From the NCBI RefSeq assembly GCF_024296925.1, contig NZ_CP101125.1, positions 5,582,501 through 5,646,500 of the forward strand: a stretch of 64,000 bases of DNA, given 5' to 3'. Numbering within the stretch: the first letter of the stretch is position 1; every line of letters starts with the position of its first letter. The DNA is from Pseudomonas nunensis. Lineage in GTDB: Bacteria > Pseudomonadota > Gammaproteobacteria > Pseudomonadales > Pseudomonadaceae. The translations under genes and the position numbers were made by a program. Under the pieces are notes generated by a model. That model was not told the DNA's origin and did no database searches. It saw only the letters and a program-made list of their open reading frames with translations. Below are positions 8,474 through 18,130 of the stretch, one piece after another.

Positions 8474-9688
8474 TCAGAGCTGCCCGTCACGATCCCGGAA
8501 GCCCAGCAAATACAGGACGCCATCCAGCCCGAGGGTGGAGATCGCCTGTTTCGCCGACTGTTTCACCAATGGCTTGGCCCGAAACGCCACGCCCAGCCCG
8601 GCAATCGCCAGCATCGGCAAGTCGTTGGCGCCGTCGCCGACCGCGATGGTCTGCTCCAGACGCAAACCTTCCTTGTGCGCCAGCTCTTTCAGCAGATCCG
8701 CTTTGCGCTGGGCGTCGACAATCGGCTCGACCGCCACGCCTGTGACCTTACCGTCCACCACTTCCAGTTCGTTGGCGAACACGTAGTCGATACCCAGTTT
8801 CACCTGCAATTGCTTGGCGAAGTAGGTGAAACCGCCGGACAGGATCGCAGTCTTGTAGCCCAAACGCTTGAGTTCGGCGAACAAGGTTTCGGCGCCTTCG
8901 GTCAGGCGCAACGACGCGCCGATCGAATCCAGCACGCTGACGTCCAGCCCTTTGAGCAACGCCAGGCGTTCCTTGAAGCTGGCGCGGAAGTCGAGTTCAC
9001 CGGCCATCGCCCGTTCGGTGATTTCGGACACCTGATCACCCACGCCCGCCGCCTTGGCCAGTTCGTCGATGACTTCGGCTTCGATCAGCGTCGAATCCAT
9101 GTCGAACACCGCCAGGCGGCGGTTGCGACGGAACAGCGAATCTTCCTGGAAGGCGATGTCGACGTTCAACTCCTGGGCCACGCTGAGGAATTCGGCGCGC
9201 AGGGCTTGCGGATCAGCCGCCTCGCCACGTACGGAAAACTCTATGCAGCCCTTGCCCTTGTCGGCCGGGGTGTCCAGCGGCATGCGTCCGGACAAACGAT
9301 CGATATGGTCGATGTTCAGCCCGTATTTGGCGGTGATCGAGCTCACAGCCTGCAATTGCCCGGCGGTCACTTTGCGGGTCAACAGGGTAACGATGTGGCG
9401 TTTTTTCCCCTGATTGCCGACCCACTGCTGGTAATCCTCTTCGGATACCGGCGTGAAACGCACCTGCTGATCAAGTTCATAGCCCTTGAACAGGATGTCC
9501 TTGAGCACCGACTTGCCTTGCTCGGTGTCAGGAATTTCAACCAGGATGCCGAACGACAGGGTGTCGTGGATCACCGCCTGACCAATGTCGAGAATGTTCA
9601 CACCACCCTGGGCCAGAACGCCGGTAATGGCCGCAGTCAGACCCGGTCGGTCGACTCCCGTGATGTTTATCAGGACGATTTCGCGCAA
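8474..9688 (-). CDS. serB: Phosphoserine phosphatase
   Basis: SerB catalyses the last step of serine synthesis, hydrolysing O-phosphoserine. The product has 404 residues and begins at a TTG codon preceded by a G-rich ribosome-binding site. Two ACT-like regulatory domains (about 1-80 and 95-180) precede a HAD-type catalytic domain. The nucleophile motif DMDST lies at 196-200, and later motifs include SGGF and GDGANDLPM. This long form with N-terminal ACT domains is usual in pseudomonads, unlike the shorter E. coli enzyme. It is divergent from the SMP-family gene, the same arrangement as serB-ytjB in E. coli. Confidence 0.96.
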   Translation of the reverse strand: MREIVLINITGVDRPGLTAAITGVLAQGGVNILDIGQAVIHDTLSFGILVEIPDTEQGKSVLKDILFKGYELDQQVRFTPVSEEDYQQWVGNQGKKRHIVTLLTRKVTAGQLQAVSSITAKYGLNIDHIDRLSGRMPLDTPADKGKGCIEFSVRGEAADPQALRAEFLSVAQELNVDIAFQEDSLFRRNRRLAVFDMDSTLIEAEVIDELAKAAGVGDQVSEITERAMAGELDFRASFKERLALLKGLDVSVLDSIGASLRLTEGAETLFAELKRLGYKTAILSGGFTYFAKQLQVKLGIDYVFANELEVVDGKVTGVAVEPIVDAQRKADLLKELAHKEGLRLEQTIAVGDGANDLPMLAIAGLGVAFRAKPLVKQSAKQAISTLGLDGVLYLLGFRDRDGQL

Positions 9689-9759
9689 GGCGCACCCCCG
9701 CAGGTGGAAAAAAACCGCATTCTACCCACTTTCAGTGACCATCGGGCACCGTCAGCGCT

Positions 9760-9787
9760 TTGCCGGTCTAGGGCCTGTCGCTATACT
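9760..9787 (+). promoter_or_regulatory. Predicted sigma-70 promoter of the SMP-family gene
   Basis: TTGCCG and TATACT are separated by 16 bp, 36 bp upstream of the GTG start. It matches the sigma-70 consensus reasonably well, but the assignment is by inspection only. Confidence 0.5.
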
Positions 9788-9822
9788 GCGCGTCAACTTC
9801 ACGGACAAAAGAGCCGAGCTCA

Positions 9823-11349
9823 GTGAACCGGCCCACGCCAGTAAAAACCGATAACTTCTTCCTGCTGATCTTCCGGGCACTGCGCCACCGCCGTGTACCG
9901 ATCGCATTACGCATTGCCAGCCATAACGTGATCCTGGTCGCTCTGGCCCTGGTTATCTATGCCTGTGTGATGGGTTTGCAGTTCAAGCAGGCCATGCACG
10001 AGCAGGCCGATGCGCTGGGCGAAAGCCTGACCACGCAGACCGCCACCTCGGCCACCGAGCTGTTGGTGTCCAACGACATCCTCAGCCTCAACGTGCTGCT
10101 CAACAACCTGACCAAAAACAAGTTGGTGGCCCACGCCGCCATCTATAGCGTGGATAACCGCATCCTCGCCGAGTCCGGTCAGCGTCCCAAGCACAGCCTG
10201 TTGGGCGAAGCCGAGGGCATGTACGAGAGCAAGATCACTTTCCAGGACGTGACCGCCGGGCAACTGCGCATCAGCCTGGACATGGATCAGTTCCAGCAGC
10301 CGATGACCATCAGCCTGCAAAGCATGGGCATCCTGAGTGCAATTCTGCTCGCGTTGTCCCTTGCCTTGAGCCTGCGCCTGGGCCGGCACATCTCCACGCC
10401 GCTGATGCAATTGCGGGTGTGGCTGCGCAATATCGACGAATACACCCCGGCCACCGAGCGCCAGGATGAGATCGGCGACCTGGCGCGCCAGCTGCACGCC
10501 AACTTCGCCCCGGAACCGGCCGAGCCTGAGCCCGTGCCGGAGCCTGAGTTCGACGACGCCGATTACGATGAAGAGGTTGATCCGGCCTTCGAAGTGCGTA
10601 ATCTGCGGGACCCGAGCTTTGACGAGAGCAAACCGGTTGCCGGCCTCAAGCCTGCGCCGAAGCGTATTGTCAGCACCGTCGAAGACGATGACGATGATGA
10701 CGCGTTCGCCGACCTGCGCGATGAGTCTGCAGACAATGCCCCGATAACGCTGGCCAAACCGGTGATTTCGAACGTGCCGCAGCACAGCGCGGTACTCGCC
10801 GTGCAACTGGGCGCGCAGGATCAACTGCGTCGCCTGCCGCGCACGCGCCTTGAGGAACTGCTCAAGCGTTATCGTGACTGCCTCGACCAGGCTGCTTCGC
10901 TGTATCAGAGCGAATTGCACACCCTGAACGATGGCAGCACGCTGATGCTGTTCCACACCGAAGACAGCGGCGACGACTACCTGACCAACGCCATCTGCTG
11001 CGGTGAGTTGCTGCGCGCCTTGGGCCATCAGTTGCAGATCGAAGTCGCTGACAGCGGCATCACCCTGCAATTGCAGCTGGGCCTGACGCTGGGCGACGAG
11101 TTGTTCGGCCTGAGCCAGATCGACTTGCTGCTGACCGAGTCGGCCCAGGACGCTTTGGCCCTGTCGCAACACAGCCGCAACCTGCTGCTGGTGGAGCGCA
11201 AGATCGGCGACGACGCCCTGATCCGCCAGCGAGCGCGGATCCGGCCGATCGCCAGCCCTGAAGGCGCTTGCTGTGTAGAGCGGTTGATGGAGCCTTATCC
11301 ATCGATGCTGGAACGGCAACTGGCGCGGATGCACGAACGTCGGGCGTAA
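9823..11349 (+). CDS. AhpA/YtjB (SMP) family membrane protein with cyclase-like C-terminal region
   Basis: The 508-residue protein starts at GTG. It has a membrane helix at about 28-50, a periplasmic sensor-like region, a second helix at about 165-185 and a HAMP-like segment to about 225. This matches the short YtjB/SMP proteins that sit beside serB in enterobacteria. An acidic, proline-rich linker follows at about 229-310. A C-terminal domain at about 318-500 recalls a nucleotide-cyclase fold but lacks recognisable metal-binding aspartates. Its function is unknown. The last codons (MHERRA, stop) are the seed of the tandem array downstream. Confidence 0.7.
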   Translation: MNRPTPVKTDNFFLLIFRALRHRRVPIALRIASHNVILVALALVIYACVMGLQFKQAMHEQADALGESLTTQTATSATELLVSNDILSLNVLLNNLTKNKLVAHAAIYSVDNRILAESGQRPKHSLLGEAEGMYESKITFQDVTAGQLRISLDMDQFQQPMTISLQSMGILSAILLALSLALSLRLGRHISTPLMQLRVWLRNIDEYTPATERQDEIGDLARQLHANFAPEPAEPEPVPEPEFDDADYDEEVDPAFEVRNLRDPSFDESKPVAGLKPAPKRIVSTVEDDDDDDAFADLRDESADNAPITLAKPVISNVPQHSAVLAVQLGAQDQLRRLPRTRLEELLKRYRDCLDQAASLYQSELHTLNDGSTLMLFHTEDSGDDYLTNAICCGELLRALGHQLQIEVADSGITLQLQLGLTLGDELFGLSQIDLLLTESAQDALALSQHSRNLLLVERKIGDDALIRQRARIRPIASPEGACCVERLMEPYPSMLERQLARMHERRA

Positions 11350-13400
11350 TCGCCCTGTAATGAAAAAACCCGCAGACGAGTGATCGTCTGCGGTTTTTTT
11401 GTTGCCACCCGAATCTTGTAGCAGCTGCCGAGCCTGCGAGGCTGCGTTCGGCTGCGCAGCAGTCGCAGATCAGCCAACGTGCGAAGTGGCGTTGTAAACC
11501 GTATAGACCATTGGCGAGGACTTCGTCCTCGAACGCAGCCTCGCAGGCTCGACAGCTGCTACGGAAACAACAAAGCCCCTATATCTAGCTGCATATGCAC
11601 CGGGCGTAACCGCCCTGCAATAAAAAAACCCGCAGACGAGTGATCGCCTGCGGGTTTTTTATTGCCACCCGAATCTTGTAGCAGCTGCCGAGCCTGCGAG
11701 GCTGCGTTCGGCTGCGCAGCAGTCGCAGATCAGCCAGCGTGCGAAGTGGCGTTGTAAACCGTGTAGACCATTGGCGAGGACTTCGTCCTCGAACGCAGCC
11801 TCGCAGGCTCGACAGCTGCTACGGAAACAACAGAGCCCATATCTCTGGATGCACGAACGCCGGGCGTAACCGCCCTGCAATGAAAAAACCCGCAGACGAG
11901 TGATTGTCTGCGTTTTTTTATTGCCACCCGAATCTTGTAGCAGCTGCCGAGCCTGCGAGGCTGCGTTCGGCTGCGCAGCAGTCGTAGATCAGCCAGCGTG
12001 CGAAGTGGCGTTGTAAACCGTATAGACCATTGGCGAGGACTTCGTCCTCGAACGCAGCCTCGCAGGCTCGACAGCTGCTACGGAAACAACAGAGCCCATA
12101 TCTCTGGATGCACGAACGCCGGGCGTAACCGCCCTGCAATAAAAAAACCCGCAGACGAGTGATTGTCTGCGTTTTTTTTATTGCCACCCGAATCTTGTAG
12201 CAGCTGCCGAGCCTGCGAGGCTGCGTTCGGCTGCGCAGCAGTCGCAGATCAGCCAGCGTGCGAAGTGGCGTTGTAAACCGTGTAGACCATTGGCGAGGAC
12301 TTCGTCCTCGAACGCAGCCTCGCAGGCTCGACAGCTGCTACGGAAACAACAGAGCCCATATCTCAGGATGCACGAACGCCGGGCGTAACCGCCCTGCAAT
12401 AAAAAAACCCGCAGACGAGTGATCGCCTGCGGGTTTTTTATTGCCACCCGAATCTTGTAGCAGCTGCCGAGCCTGCGAGGCTGCGTTCGGCTGCGCAGCA
12501 GTCGCAGATCAGCCAGCGTGCGAAGTGGCGTTGTAAACCGTATAGACCATTGCTCGAACGCAGCCTCGCAGGCTCGACAGCTGCTACGGAAACAACAGAG
12601 CCCGCATCTCTGGATGCATAAGCGTAGGGCGTAACCGCCCTGCAATGAAAAAACCCGCAGACGAGTGATTGTCTGCGGGTTTTTTATTGCCACCCGAATC
12701 TTGTAGCAGCTGCCGAGCCTGCGAGGCTGCGTTCGGCTGCGCAGCAGTCGCAGATCAGCCAGCGTGCGAAGTGACGTTGTAAACCGTATAGACCATTGGC
12801 GAGGACTTCGTCCTCGAACGCAGCCTCGCAGGCTCGACAGCTGCTACGGAAACAACAGAGCCCGCATCTCTGGATGCATAAGCGTCGGGCGTAACCGCCC
12901 TGTAATGAAAAAACCCGCAGACGAGTGATTGTCTGCGGGTTTTTTGTTGCCACCCGAATCTTGTAGCAGCTGCCGAGCCTGCGAGGCTGCGTTCGGCTGC
13001 GCAGCAGTCGCAGATCAGCCAACGTGCGAAGTGGCGTTGTAAACCGTGTAGACCATTGGCGAGGACTTCGTCCTCGAACGCAGCCTCGCAGGCTCGACAG
13101 CTGCTACAGAAACAACAAAGCCCGCATCTCTGGATGCATAAGCGTCGGGCGTAACCGCCCTGCAATGAAAAAACCCGCAGACGAGTGATTGTCTGCGGTT
13201 TTTTTTATTGCCACCCGAATCTTGTAGCAGCTGCCGAGGCTCCGTTCGGCTGCGCAGCAGTCGCAGATCTGCCAGCGTGCGAAGTGGCGTTGTAAACCGT
13301 ATAGACCATTGGCGAGGACTTCGTCCTCGAACGCAGCCTCGCAGGCTCGACAGCTGCTACAGGGAAGAGGCCGTCAGCAATGCCATAGATTCCCAACCTG
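11330..13400. repeat. Tandem array, eight ~260-bp units carrying a gene tail, terminator and inverted repeat
   Basis: Eight terminator-type hairpins with the core 'cgcagacgag' start at 11371, 11631, 11891, 12150, 12410, 12656, 12916 and 13176. The spacing is 259-260 bp, except one interval of 246 caused by a deletion of about 14 bp. Each unit also carries a long inverted repeat ('gcctgcgaggctgcgttcg' facing 'cgaacgcagcctcgcaggc') and a relic of the upstream gene's last codons. Those relics still read MHRA, MHERRA or MHKRRA plus a stop. No gene is present in this 2.1 kb. Confidence 0.95.
11363..11401 (+). terminator. Rho-independent terminator of the SMP-family gene
   Basis: A perfect 10-bp stem (CCGCAGACGA with TCGTCTGCGG) has a four-base loop, a preceding A-run and a following T-run. 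It starts 14 bp after the stop codon. Seven further copies occur in the tandem array. Confidence 0.9.
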
Positions 13401-13407
13401 CAGAAAC

Positions 13408-13436
13408 AACAAAGCCCGCATCGCTGCGGGCTTTGG
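13408..13436 (-). terminator. Terminator of the PqiC-like gene
   Basis: AAAGCCCGCA and TGCGGGCTTT pair around a four-base loop. The hairpin lies about 20 bp beyond the stop of the leftward lipoprotein gene, with flanking A/T bases. It may work in both directions and closes the tandem array. Confidence 0.8.
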
Positions 13437-13454
13437 GTTGAATCCATCCAGGCT

Positions 13455-14168
13455 TTAGAACCTGAACACTTCCATATCGGTCCGAATCGGCGAAGCCATC
13501 GGGATCTTCGGCTGCTTGTCCTGTTCCGCTGCCGGCGCGACTGGCTTGGGCGCCGGTTTACGTGGGGCTTCAGCAATCGGCGGCTGGTTGGCCAGTGGCT
13601 TCAACGCCACGGACAATTGCTCGGCCAAACGCTGCAACAACACACCCTGGGCCTGGACCTGAGCCGCTGTTCCGCCCGCGTGTTGCTCTTGCAGGTGAAT
13701 GATGCGGTTATCGCGAACCTGGCCACGACGGTCGATCAGACGCCATTGCGCATCCAGGATCGCCGGTTGCGATTCACCCGAGTCCAGGCGAGTAATCGTC
13801 AGCAGCACCTGCACATCCGGGGTAAACCCCAGTGTCGCCGGTGCCAGCACGACACGCTGGCTGTCCAGATGACCGGCAACCTGACGCAGCAGCAACTGAT
13901 CGATGTCCGAAGACAGGCTTCCCGCCCAACGACCATCGGCGGATGCCTGGAGGCTGCCATCCGGCTGACGCTGCAGCAGGGTTTCGCGTTGCAGGTAGTC
14001 GGCAATCGTTACCGGGCCCAGCAATACGGCCATGCCAGCGCTTTGCGCAGGCTGAACCGGACTTCCGCTGTCCAGTTGATACAGCGACACCGGTTGGTGA
14101 ACGCTGCAACCCGCCAGGCCAAGAACGCCAGCGAGCATCAAAATAAAAGGAAGGCGCAGAGCAGTCAT
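13455..14168 (-). CDS. PqiC family (DUF330) lipoprotein
   Basis: The product is a 237-residue predicted outer-membrane lipoprotein. The signal peptide ends in the lipobox LAGC near residue 21, so the mature protein starts at a lipidated cysteine. The SLYQLDSG opening and the ITRLDSG segment are typical of PqiC/YmbA, the auxiliary lipoprotein of MCE lipid transporters. The C-terminal 40 residues are Pro/Lys-rich. No MCE or permease partner is adjacent; the gene follows parC instead. It is probably linked to outer-membrane lipid homeostasis, but that is inferred from the family. Confidence 0.8.
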   Translation of the reverse strand: MTALRLPFILMLAGVLGLAGCSVHQPVSLYQLDSGSPVQPAQSAGMAVLLGPVTIADYLQRETLLQRQPDGSLQASADGRWAGSLSSDIDQLLLRQVAGHLDSQRVVLAPATLGFTPDVQVLLTITRLDSGESQPAILDAQWRLIDRRGQVRDNRIIHLQEQHAGGTAAQVQAQGVLLQRLAEQLSVALKPLANQPPIAEAPRKPAPKPVAPAAEQDKQPKIPMASPIRTDMEVFRF

Positions 14169-14298
14169 CGTCCCATCCAGGTGGTTGCCACAAGGCTAAC
14201 CACAGTGAAAATACTCAATAAATATGAAGAACGCTCGGCCACGCCGGCGCTTGAAAGGCCATATCATCCGTGAATATGCGTTCCGACTCCAGCGCCAA

Positions 14299-14336
14299 AG
14301 CGTCGATCTACGCGTTAAATCGTAGATCGAGCGCTC
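14299..14336. other. Long palindrome downstream of parC
   Basis: TCGATCTACG and CGTAGATCGA pair perfectly around an eight-base loop, and flanking bases extend the stem with one bulge. It lies about 10-45 bp past the parC stop. No T-run follows on the parC strand, so a classical terminator is doubtful. Confidence 0.6.
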
Positions 14337-14344
14337 TAGGACGC

Positions 14345-16612
14345 TTAATTGAGGTTTTCGACGAGCAGCGCATCTACCCTCTGGAAGCCACGTGGCAGTT
14401 TATTACCACGACGCCCACGCTCACCTTTGTAGTGTTCGAGGTCGTCCGCCTTCAGTGACAAGGTACGTTTTCCGGCCTGTAGCACCAATGTGGCGCCATC
14501 CGGCAGCACGGCGATGTCCGTGACATATTCTTCGCGACTGGCAACCCGCTCACCGGAAATACCGATGATCTTATTGCCTTTACCTTTACCTAATTGTGGC
14601 AGGTCGCTGATTTTGAAGATCAGCAGGCGACCTTCGGTCGTGACCGAGGCCAGCCAATTGTTCTCGCGATCGGTTACCGGGCGCGGAAGAATGACTTTCG
14701 AATTGTTCGGCAAGCTCAGCAGCGCTTTACCAGCCTTGTTCTTGGCCTGGAAGTCTTCGCCTTTCACCACAAAACCGTAACCGGCGTCGGAGGCGATCAC
14801 GTACAGCGAGTCGTCTTCCGGCATCAGCACGCATTCAAACGTTGCCCCTGGCGGCGGGGTCAGGCGACCGGTCAACGGTTCGCCTTGGCCACGGGCCGAT
14901 GGCAGCGTGTGGGAAGCCACCGAATAACTGCGACCGGTGGAGTCGATAAACACCGCAAACTGGTTGGAACGACCCGGCGCCAACGCCTTGAATCCGTCCC
15001 CGGCCTTGTAAGAAAGGCCGGTGGCGTCGATTTCATGGCCCTTGGCCGAGCGAACCCAGCCTTTTTCCGACAGCACGACCGTCACTTTCTCGTTTGGCAG
15101 CAGATCGTGTTCGGTCAGGGCTTTGGCTTCGGTGCGCTCGACGATAGGCGAACGACGGTCGTCGCCATAGGTTTCGGCGTCCTTGATCAGCTCGGTGCGC
15201 ACCAGTTTTTTCAGCTTGGCTTCGCTGCCCAGCAAGGCTTGCAGCTTGGCTTGTTCCTTGAGCAGTTCATCCTGCTCGGAACGCAGCTTCATTTCTTCCA
15301 GTCGCGCCAATTGACGCAAACGGGTGTCGAGAATGTAGTCGGCCTGGATTTCGCTCAGGGCGAAACGCGCGATCAGCGCGGCTTTCGGGTGTTCCTCAGT
15401 GCGGATGATGTGAATCACTTCATCCAGGTTGAGGTAAGCGATCAACAAACCGTCCAACAGGTGCAGGCGACGCTCAACCTTGTCGAGGCGGAATTGCAGG
15501 CGACGACGCACGGTCTGCACCCGGAATTCCAGCCACTCGACCAGCAACGCCCGCAGGTTTTTCAGCTGCGGCTTACCGTCGAGGCCGATGATGTTGATGT
15601 TGACCCGATAGCTCGACTCCAGCTCGGTGCTGGCGAACAGGTGCTGCATCAACGCATCGTGGTCAAAGTTTTTGCGTGCGCCGGGAATGATCACGATCCG
15701 GCACGGGTTTTCGTGGTCGGACTCGTCACGCAGGTCAGCGATCTGCGGGGCCTTGGAAGGCTTGGCCTGCATCATCGCGGCGATCTGTTCCAGCACCTTG
15801 GCACCGGAAACCTGATGCGGCAGCGCGGTGACGATGATGTCGCCGTCTTCGATGTGGTAAACGGCGCGCATACGCACCGAGCCCTTGCCGGTTTCGTACA
15901 TTTTCAGCAGGTCGGCGCGGGGCGTGATGATTTCCGCTTCGGTCGGGTAATCCGGGCCCTGGATGTGTTCACAGAGCTGTTCGACCGTGGCTTTCGGCTC
16001 ATCGAGCAAACGCACGCACGCTGTCGCGACTTCGCGCAGGTTGTGCGGCGGTACGTCGGTGGCCATGCCCACGGCGATACCAGTGGTGCCGTTGAGCAGG
16101 ATGTTCGGCAAACGTGCCGGCAACACCAGCGGTTCGTCGAGGGTGCCGTCGAAGTTCGGGCCCCAGTCCGCAGTGCCCTGGCCCAGTTCGCTGAGCAGCA
16201 CTTCGGAATAACGCGACAGCCGCGCCTCGGTGTAACGCATGGCGGCGAAGGACTTGGGATCATCCGGCGCCCCCCAGTTACCCTGGCCGTCCACCAGCGT
16301 GTAGCGGTAGCTGAACGGCTGGGCCATCAGGACCATGGCTTCGTAGCAGGCCGAATCGCCGTGCGGGTGGAACTTACCGAGCACGTCACCGACGGTACGC
16401 GCCGATTTCTTGTGCTTGGAATCGGCGTCCAGCCCCAACTCGCTCATCGCATAGATGATGCGCCGCTGTACCGGTTTCAGGCCGTCGCCGATATGCGGCA
16501 AGGCACGGTCCATGATCACGTACATGGAGTAGTTGAGGTAGGCATTTTCGGTGAAGTCAGCCAGTGACCGGCGTTCTACACCGTCCAGGCTGAGATCAAG
16601 GGAGTCGCTCAT
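14345..16612 (-). CDS. parC: DNA topoisomerase IV subunit A
   Basis: ParC is the DNA-cleaving subunit of topoisomerase IV, which decatenates daughter chromosomes. The start at 16612 ([11 protein letters not shown]) gives 755 residues; upstream in-frame codons would overlap the preceding gene. The catalytic tyrosine is Tyr127 in [10 protein letters not shown]. The quinolone-resistance region reads [12 protein letters not shown] with Ser87 and Glu91, the susceptible residues. The C-terminal about 250 residues form the DNA-wrapping beta-pinwheel. Its partner parE lies three genes upstream in the same orientation. Confidence 0.98.
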   Translation of the reverse strand: MSDSLDLSLDGVERRSLADFTENAYLNYSMYVIMDRALPHIGDGLKPVQRRIIYAMSELGLDADSKHKKSARTVGDVLGKFHPHGDSACYEAMVLMAQPFSYRYTLVDGQGNWGAPDDPKSFAAMRYTEARLSRYSEVLLSELGQGTADWGPNFDGTLDEPLVLPARLPNILLNGTTGIAVGMATDVPPHNLREVATACVRLLDEPKATVEQLCEHIQGPDYPTEAEIITPRADLLKMYETGKGSVRMRAVYHIEDGDIIVTALPHQVSGAKVLEQIAAMMQAKPSKAPQIADLRDESDHENPCRIVIIPGARKNFDHDALMQHLFASTELESSYRVNINIIGLDGKPQLKNLRALLVEWLEFRVQTVRRRLQFRLDKVERRLHLLDGLLIAYLNLDEVIHIIRTEEHPKAALIARFALSEIQADYILDTRLRQLARLEEMKLRSEQDELLKEQAKLQALLGSEAKLKKLVRTELIKDAETYGDDRRSPIVERTEAKALTEHDLLPNEKVTVVLSEKGWVRSAKGHEIDATGLSYKAGDGFKALAPGRSNQFAVFIDSTGRSYSVASHTLPSARGQGEPLTGRLTPPPGATFECVLMPEDDSLYVIASDAGYGFVVKGEDFQAKNKAGKALLSLPNNSKVILPRPVTDRENNWLASVTTEGRLLIFKISDLPQLGKGKGNKIIGISGERVASREEYVTDIAVLPDGATLVLQAGKRTLSLKADDLEHYKGERGRRGNKLPRGFQRVDALLVENLN

Positions 16613-16622
16613 GCGGGCCTCA

Positions 16623-17144
16623 TCATTTCGTTGTCTGGCGCAGCAGCATGGTGCCACCGCGCTGGGTAAATTCAAGTTTGTTCAGTGCGCTCATACCGAG
16701 CAGCACTTGGTTGCCATCCAGGCCTGGCACGACGATGGCGCGCACATCACGCAGCACAATGTCACCCAGTTGCAGCCGGTCAACGCGGGTTCGATAACCC
16801 TCGGTGCGACCATTTGCAGTGCTCAGGGTCACCCCGAAGCCTTGTTCAAGTTTCAGCCGTTCGGCCATTTCTGCCGGGATCGCCACATCGGTCGCCCCGG
16901 TATCGAGCATGAAATTCACCGGCTGACCGTTGATCTGGCCGCTGGCGACGAAATGTCCCTGGGTGTTGCCCACCAGTTTCACTTCGATAAAACCTTCGCC
17001 CTGCTCCGACGTGACCACCACGTTGGGATTTTGCTGACGCTCTTCCAACTGCCCGAAAAACCGCGTTGCCAGAAACAACGCCGCGCACCAGGCCAACACC
17101 ATAAACACCCGACCGGCGCGTTTACCCGGCGTTTGCTGGCTCAT
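16623..17144 (-). CDS. Retropepsin-like aspartic protease, membrane-anchored
   Basis: The 173-residue protein has a basic N-terminus, one membrane helix at about 13-30 and a periplasmic single-domain aspartic protease fold. The active-site triplet is [10 protein letters not shown] with Asp81. Such clan-AA proteins (TIGR02281 type) would work as homodimers; the substrate is unknown. The gene overlaps the upstream esterase-like gene by 4 bp (ATGA) and lies 10 bp before parC, so all four genes from parE to parC look like one operon, as in P. aeruginosa PA4964-PA4967. Confidence 0.85.
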   Translation of the reverse strand: MSQQTPGKRAGRVFMVLAWCAALFLATRFFGQLEERQQNPNVVVTSEQGEGFIEVKLVGNTQGHFVASGQINGQPVNFMLDTGATDVAIPAEMAERLKLEQGFGVTLSTANGRTEGYRTRVDRLQLGDIVLRDVRAIVVPGLDGNQVLLGMSALNKLEFTQRGGTMLLRQTTK

Positions 17145-18130
17145 GGCTTGGCGCTCCAGCCACCTTCAGGCGCCGCGAAGCGCCAGACAATCGGGCGGAC
17201 CTCACCGTCGGCGCGGGGACCGAAGTTATTGTCGACCCCCATCCACGCACCGTCGGCGTCGATGATCAATGCCTCTTCCAAGCCGTAGTTCTGCGCATAA
17301 CGCCGGTTTTTTTGTAACAGCTCGGCGGCATACGACCAGCAGCGCTCGACTTTGGCGGTCTGCGGATCGCGACGACAGATCTGAAAGGCGTTGCGCTCAA
17401 GGGTAAACAGCTTGCCCTCGAACAATGACAAGTCGGAAAAATCCCGGTTGACCGCTTTCGCGTGAGGAAACTGCGGCGGCTGCATTTCCTTGCCGGCTTC
17501 ACTCAAAAGCACACAGCGACCGTCGCAATCCCAGACCGTCTGTTGGCGCTTGATCAGCAACAAACCACGGCTTTGACGCTCTGCGGCGAGCCACATCTGA
17601 TCGCCTGCGGGATTGATCGCCAGGCCTTCGAATATCGCATTGAATTGCAGCAGCATGCCCCTGGCCCGCGCTTCGCGAACCATCATGGGCGAGATTTTCA
17701 GCCAGTTTGCCGGGCCCGTTGGCGGTACTTGCAGAACAGCCGCATGGCCTTCGCTGACGATGTAGCGATTGCCGGCGCTGTCGCAGGTGATGCCTTCGAA
17801 ATCCAGATCCCCGCCGCGCACGAAAGAAGCCGCCCAGGTCCGCGAACGCAAACCCCAGGGCAAACCCGTGTCCGGCACGGGAGGAACGTCGATGCGCACC
17901 ACTTCGGCTTGCCAAGTGCTGGCGGTCGTGTCGAGACGGTAGATTTGATCATCGTCGCGATCGGAAACCGTCCACAGGTCCTTGCCGCACTGGGCCAGCC
18001 CCGACAGGTTGCCGCCGCGCATGCCATCGACGGCATGCTCGGACACCACGCGCAGCTCTGGCACCGGCTCGGCAGACACCGTTAACGAGGTCAGCAGCAA
18101 CGCACACGCCATGGCAAAGCCAAAGCGCAT
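17141..18130 (-). CDS. Esterase-like activity of phytase family protein, secreted
   Basis: The 329-residue product has a clear signal peptide ending near SAEP (about residue 20). The rest matches the 'esterase-like activity of phytase' beta-propeller family: GGNLSGLAQCGKDLWTVSDRD near the N-terminus and DFEGITCDSAGNRYIVSEGH near residue 110. It is probably a periplasmic phosphoesterase of unknown substrate. It overlaps parE by one base and the retropepsin gene by four, indicating translational coupling. Confidence 0.8.
   Translation of the reverse strand: MRFGFAMACALLLTSLTVSAEPVPELRVVSEHAVDGMRGGNLSGLAQCGKDLWTVSDRDDDQIYRLDTTASTWQAEVVRIDVPPVPDTGLPWGLRSRTWAASFVRGGDLDFEGITCDSAGNRYIVSEGHAAVLQVPPTGPANWLKISPMMVREARARGMLLQFNAIFEGLAINPAGDQMWLAAERQSRGLLLIKRQQTVWDCDGRCVLLSEAGKEMQPPQFPHAKAVNRDFSDLSLFEGKLFTLERNAFQICRRDPQTAKVERCWSYAAELLQKNRRYAQNYGLEEALIIDADGAWMGVDNNFGPRADGEVRPIVWRFAAPEGGWSAKP

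Noticed and set aside
11659..13165. Several minus-strand open frames with repeated Cys/Arg-rich translations
   Set aside because: They are translations of the 260-bp tandem repeat and of its inverted arms, and repeat with its period.
14594..16567. 657-codon open frame opposite parC
   Set aside because: Antisense shadow of parC with Gln/Arg/Val-rich, low-information translation.
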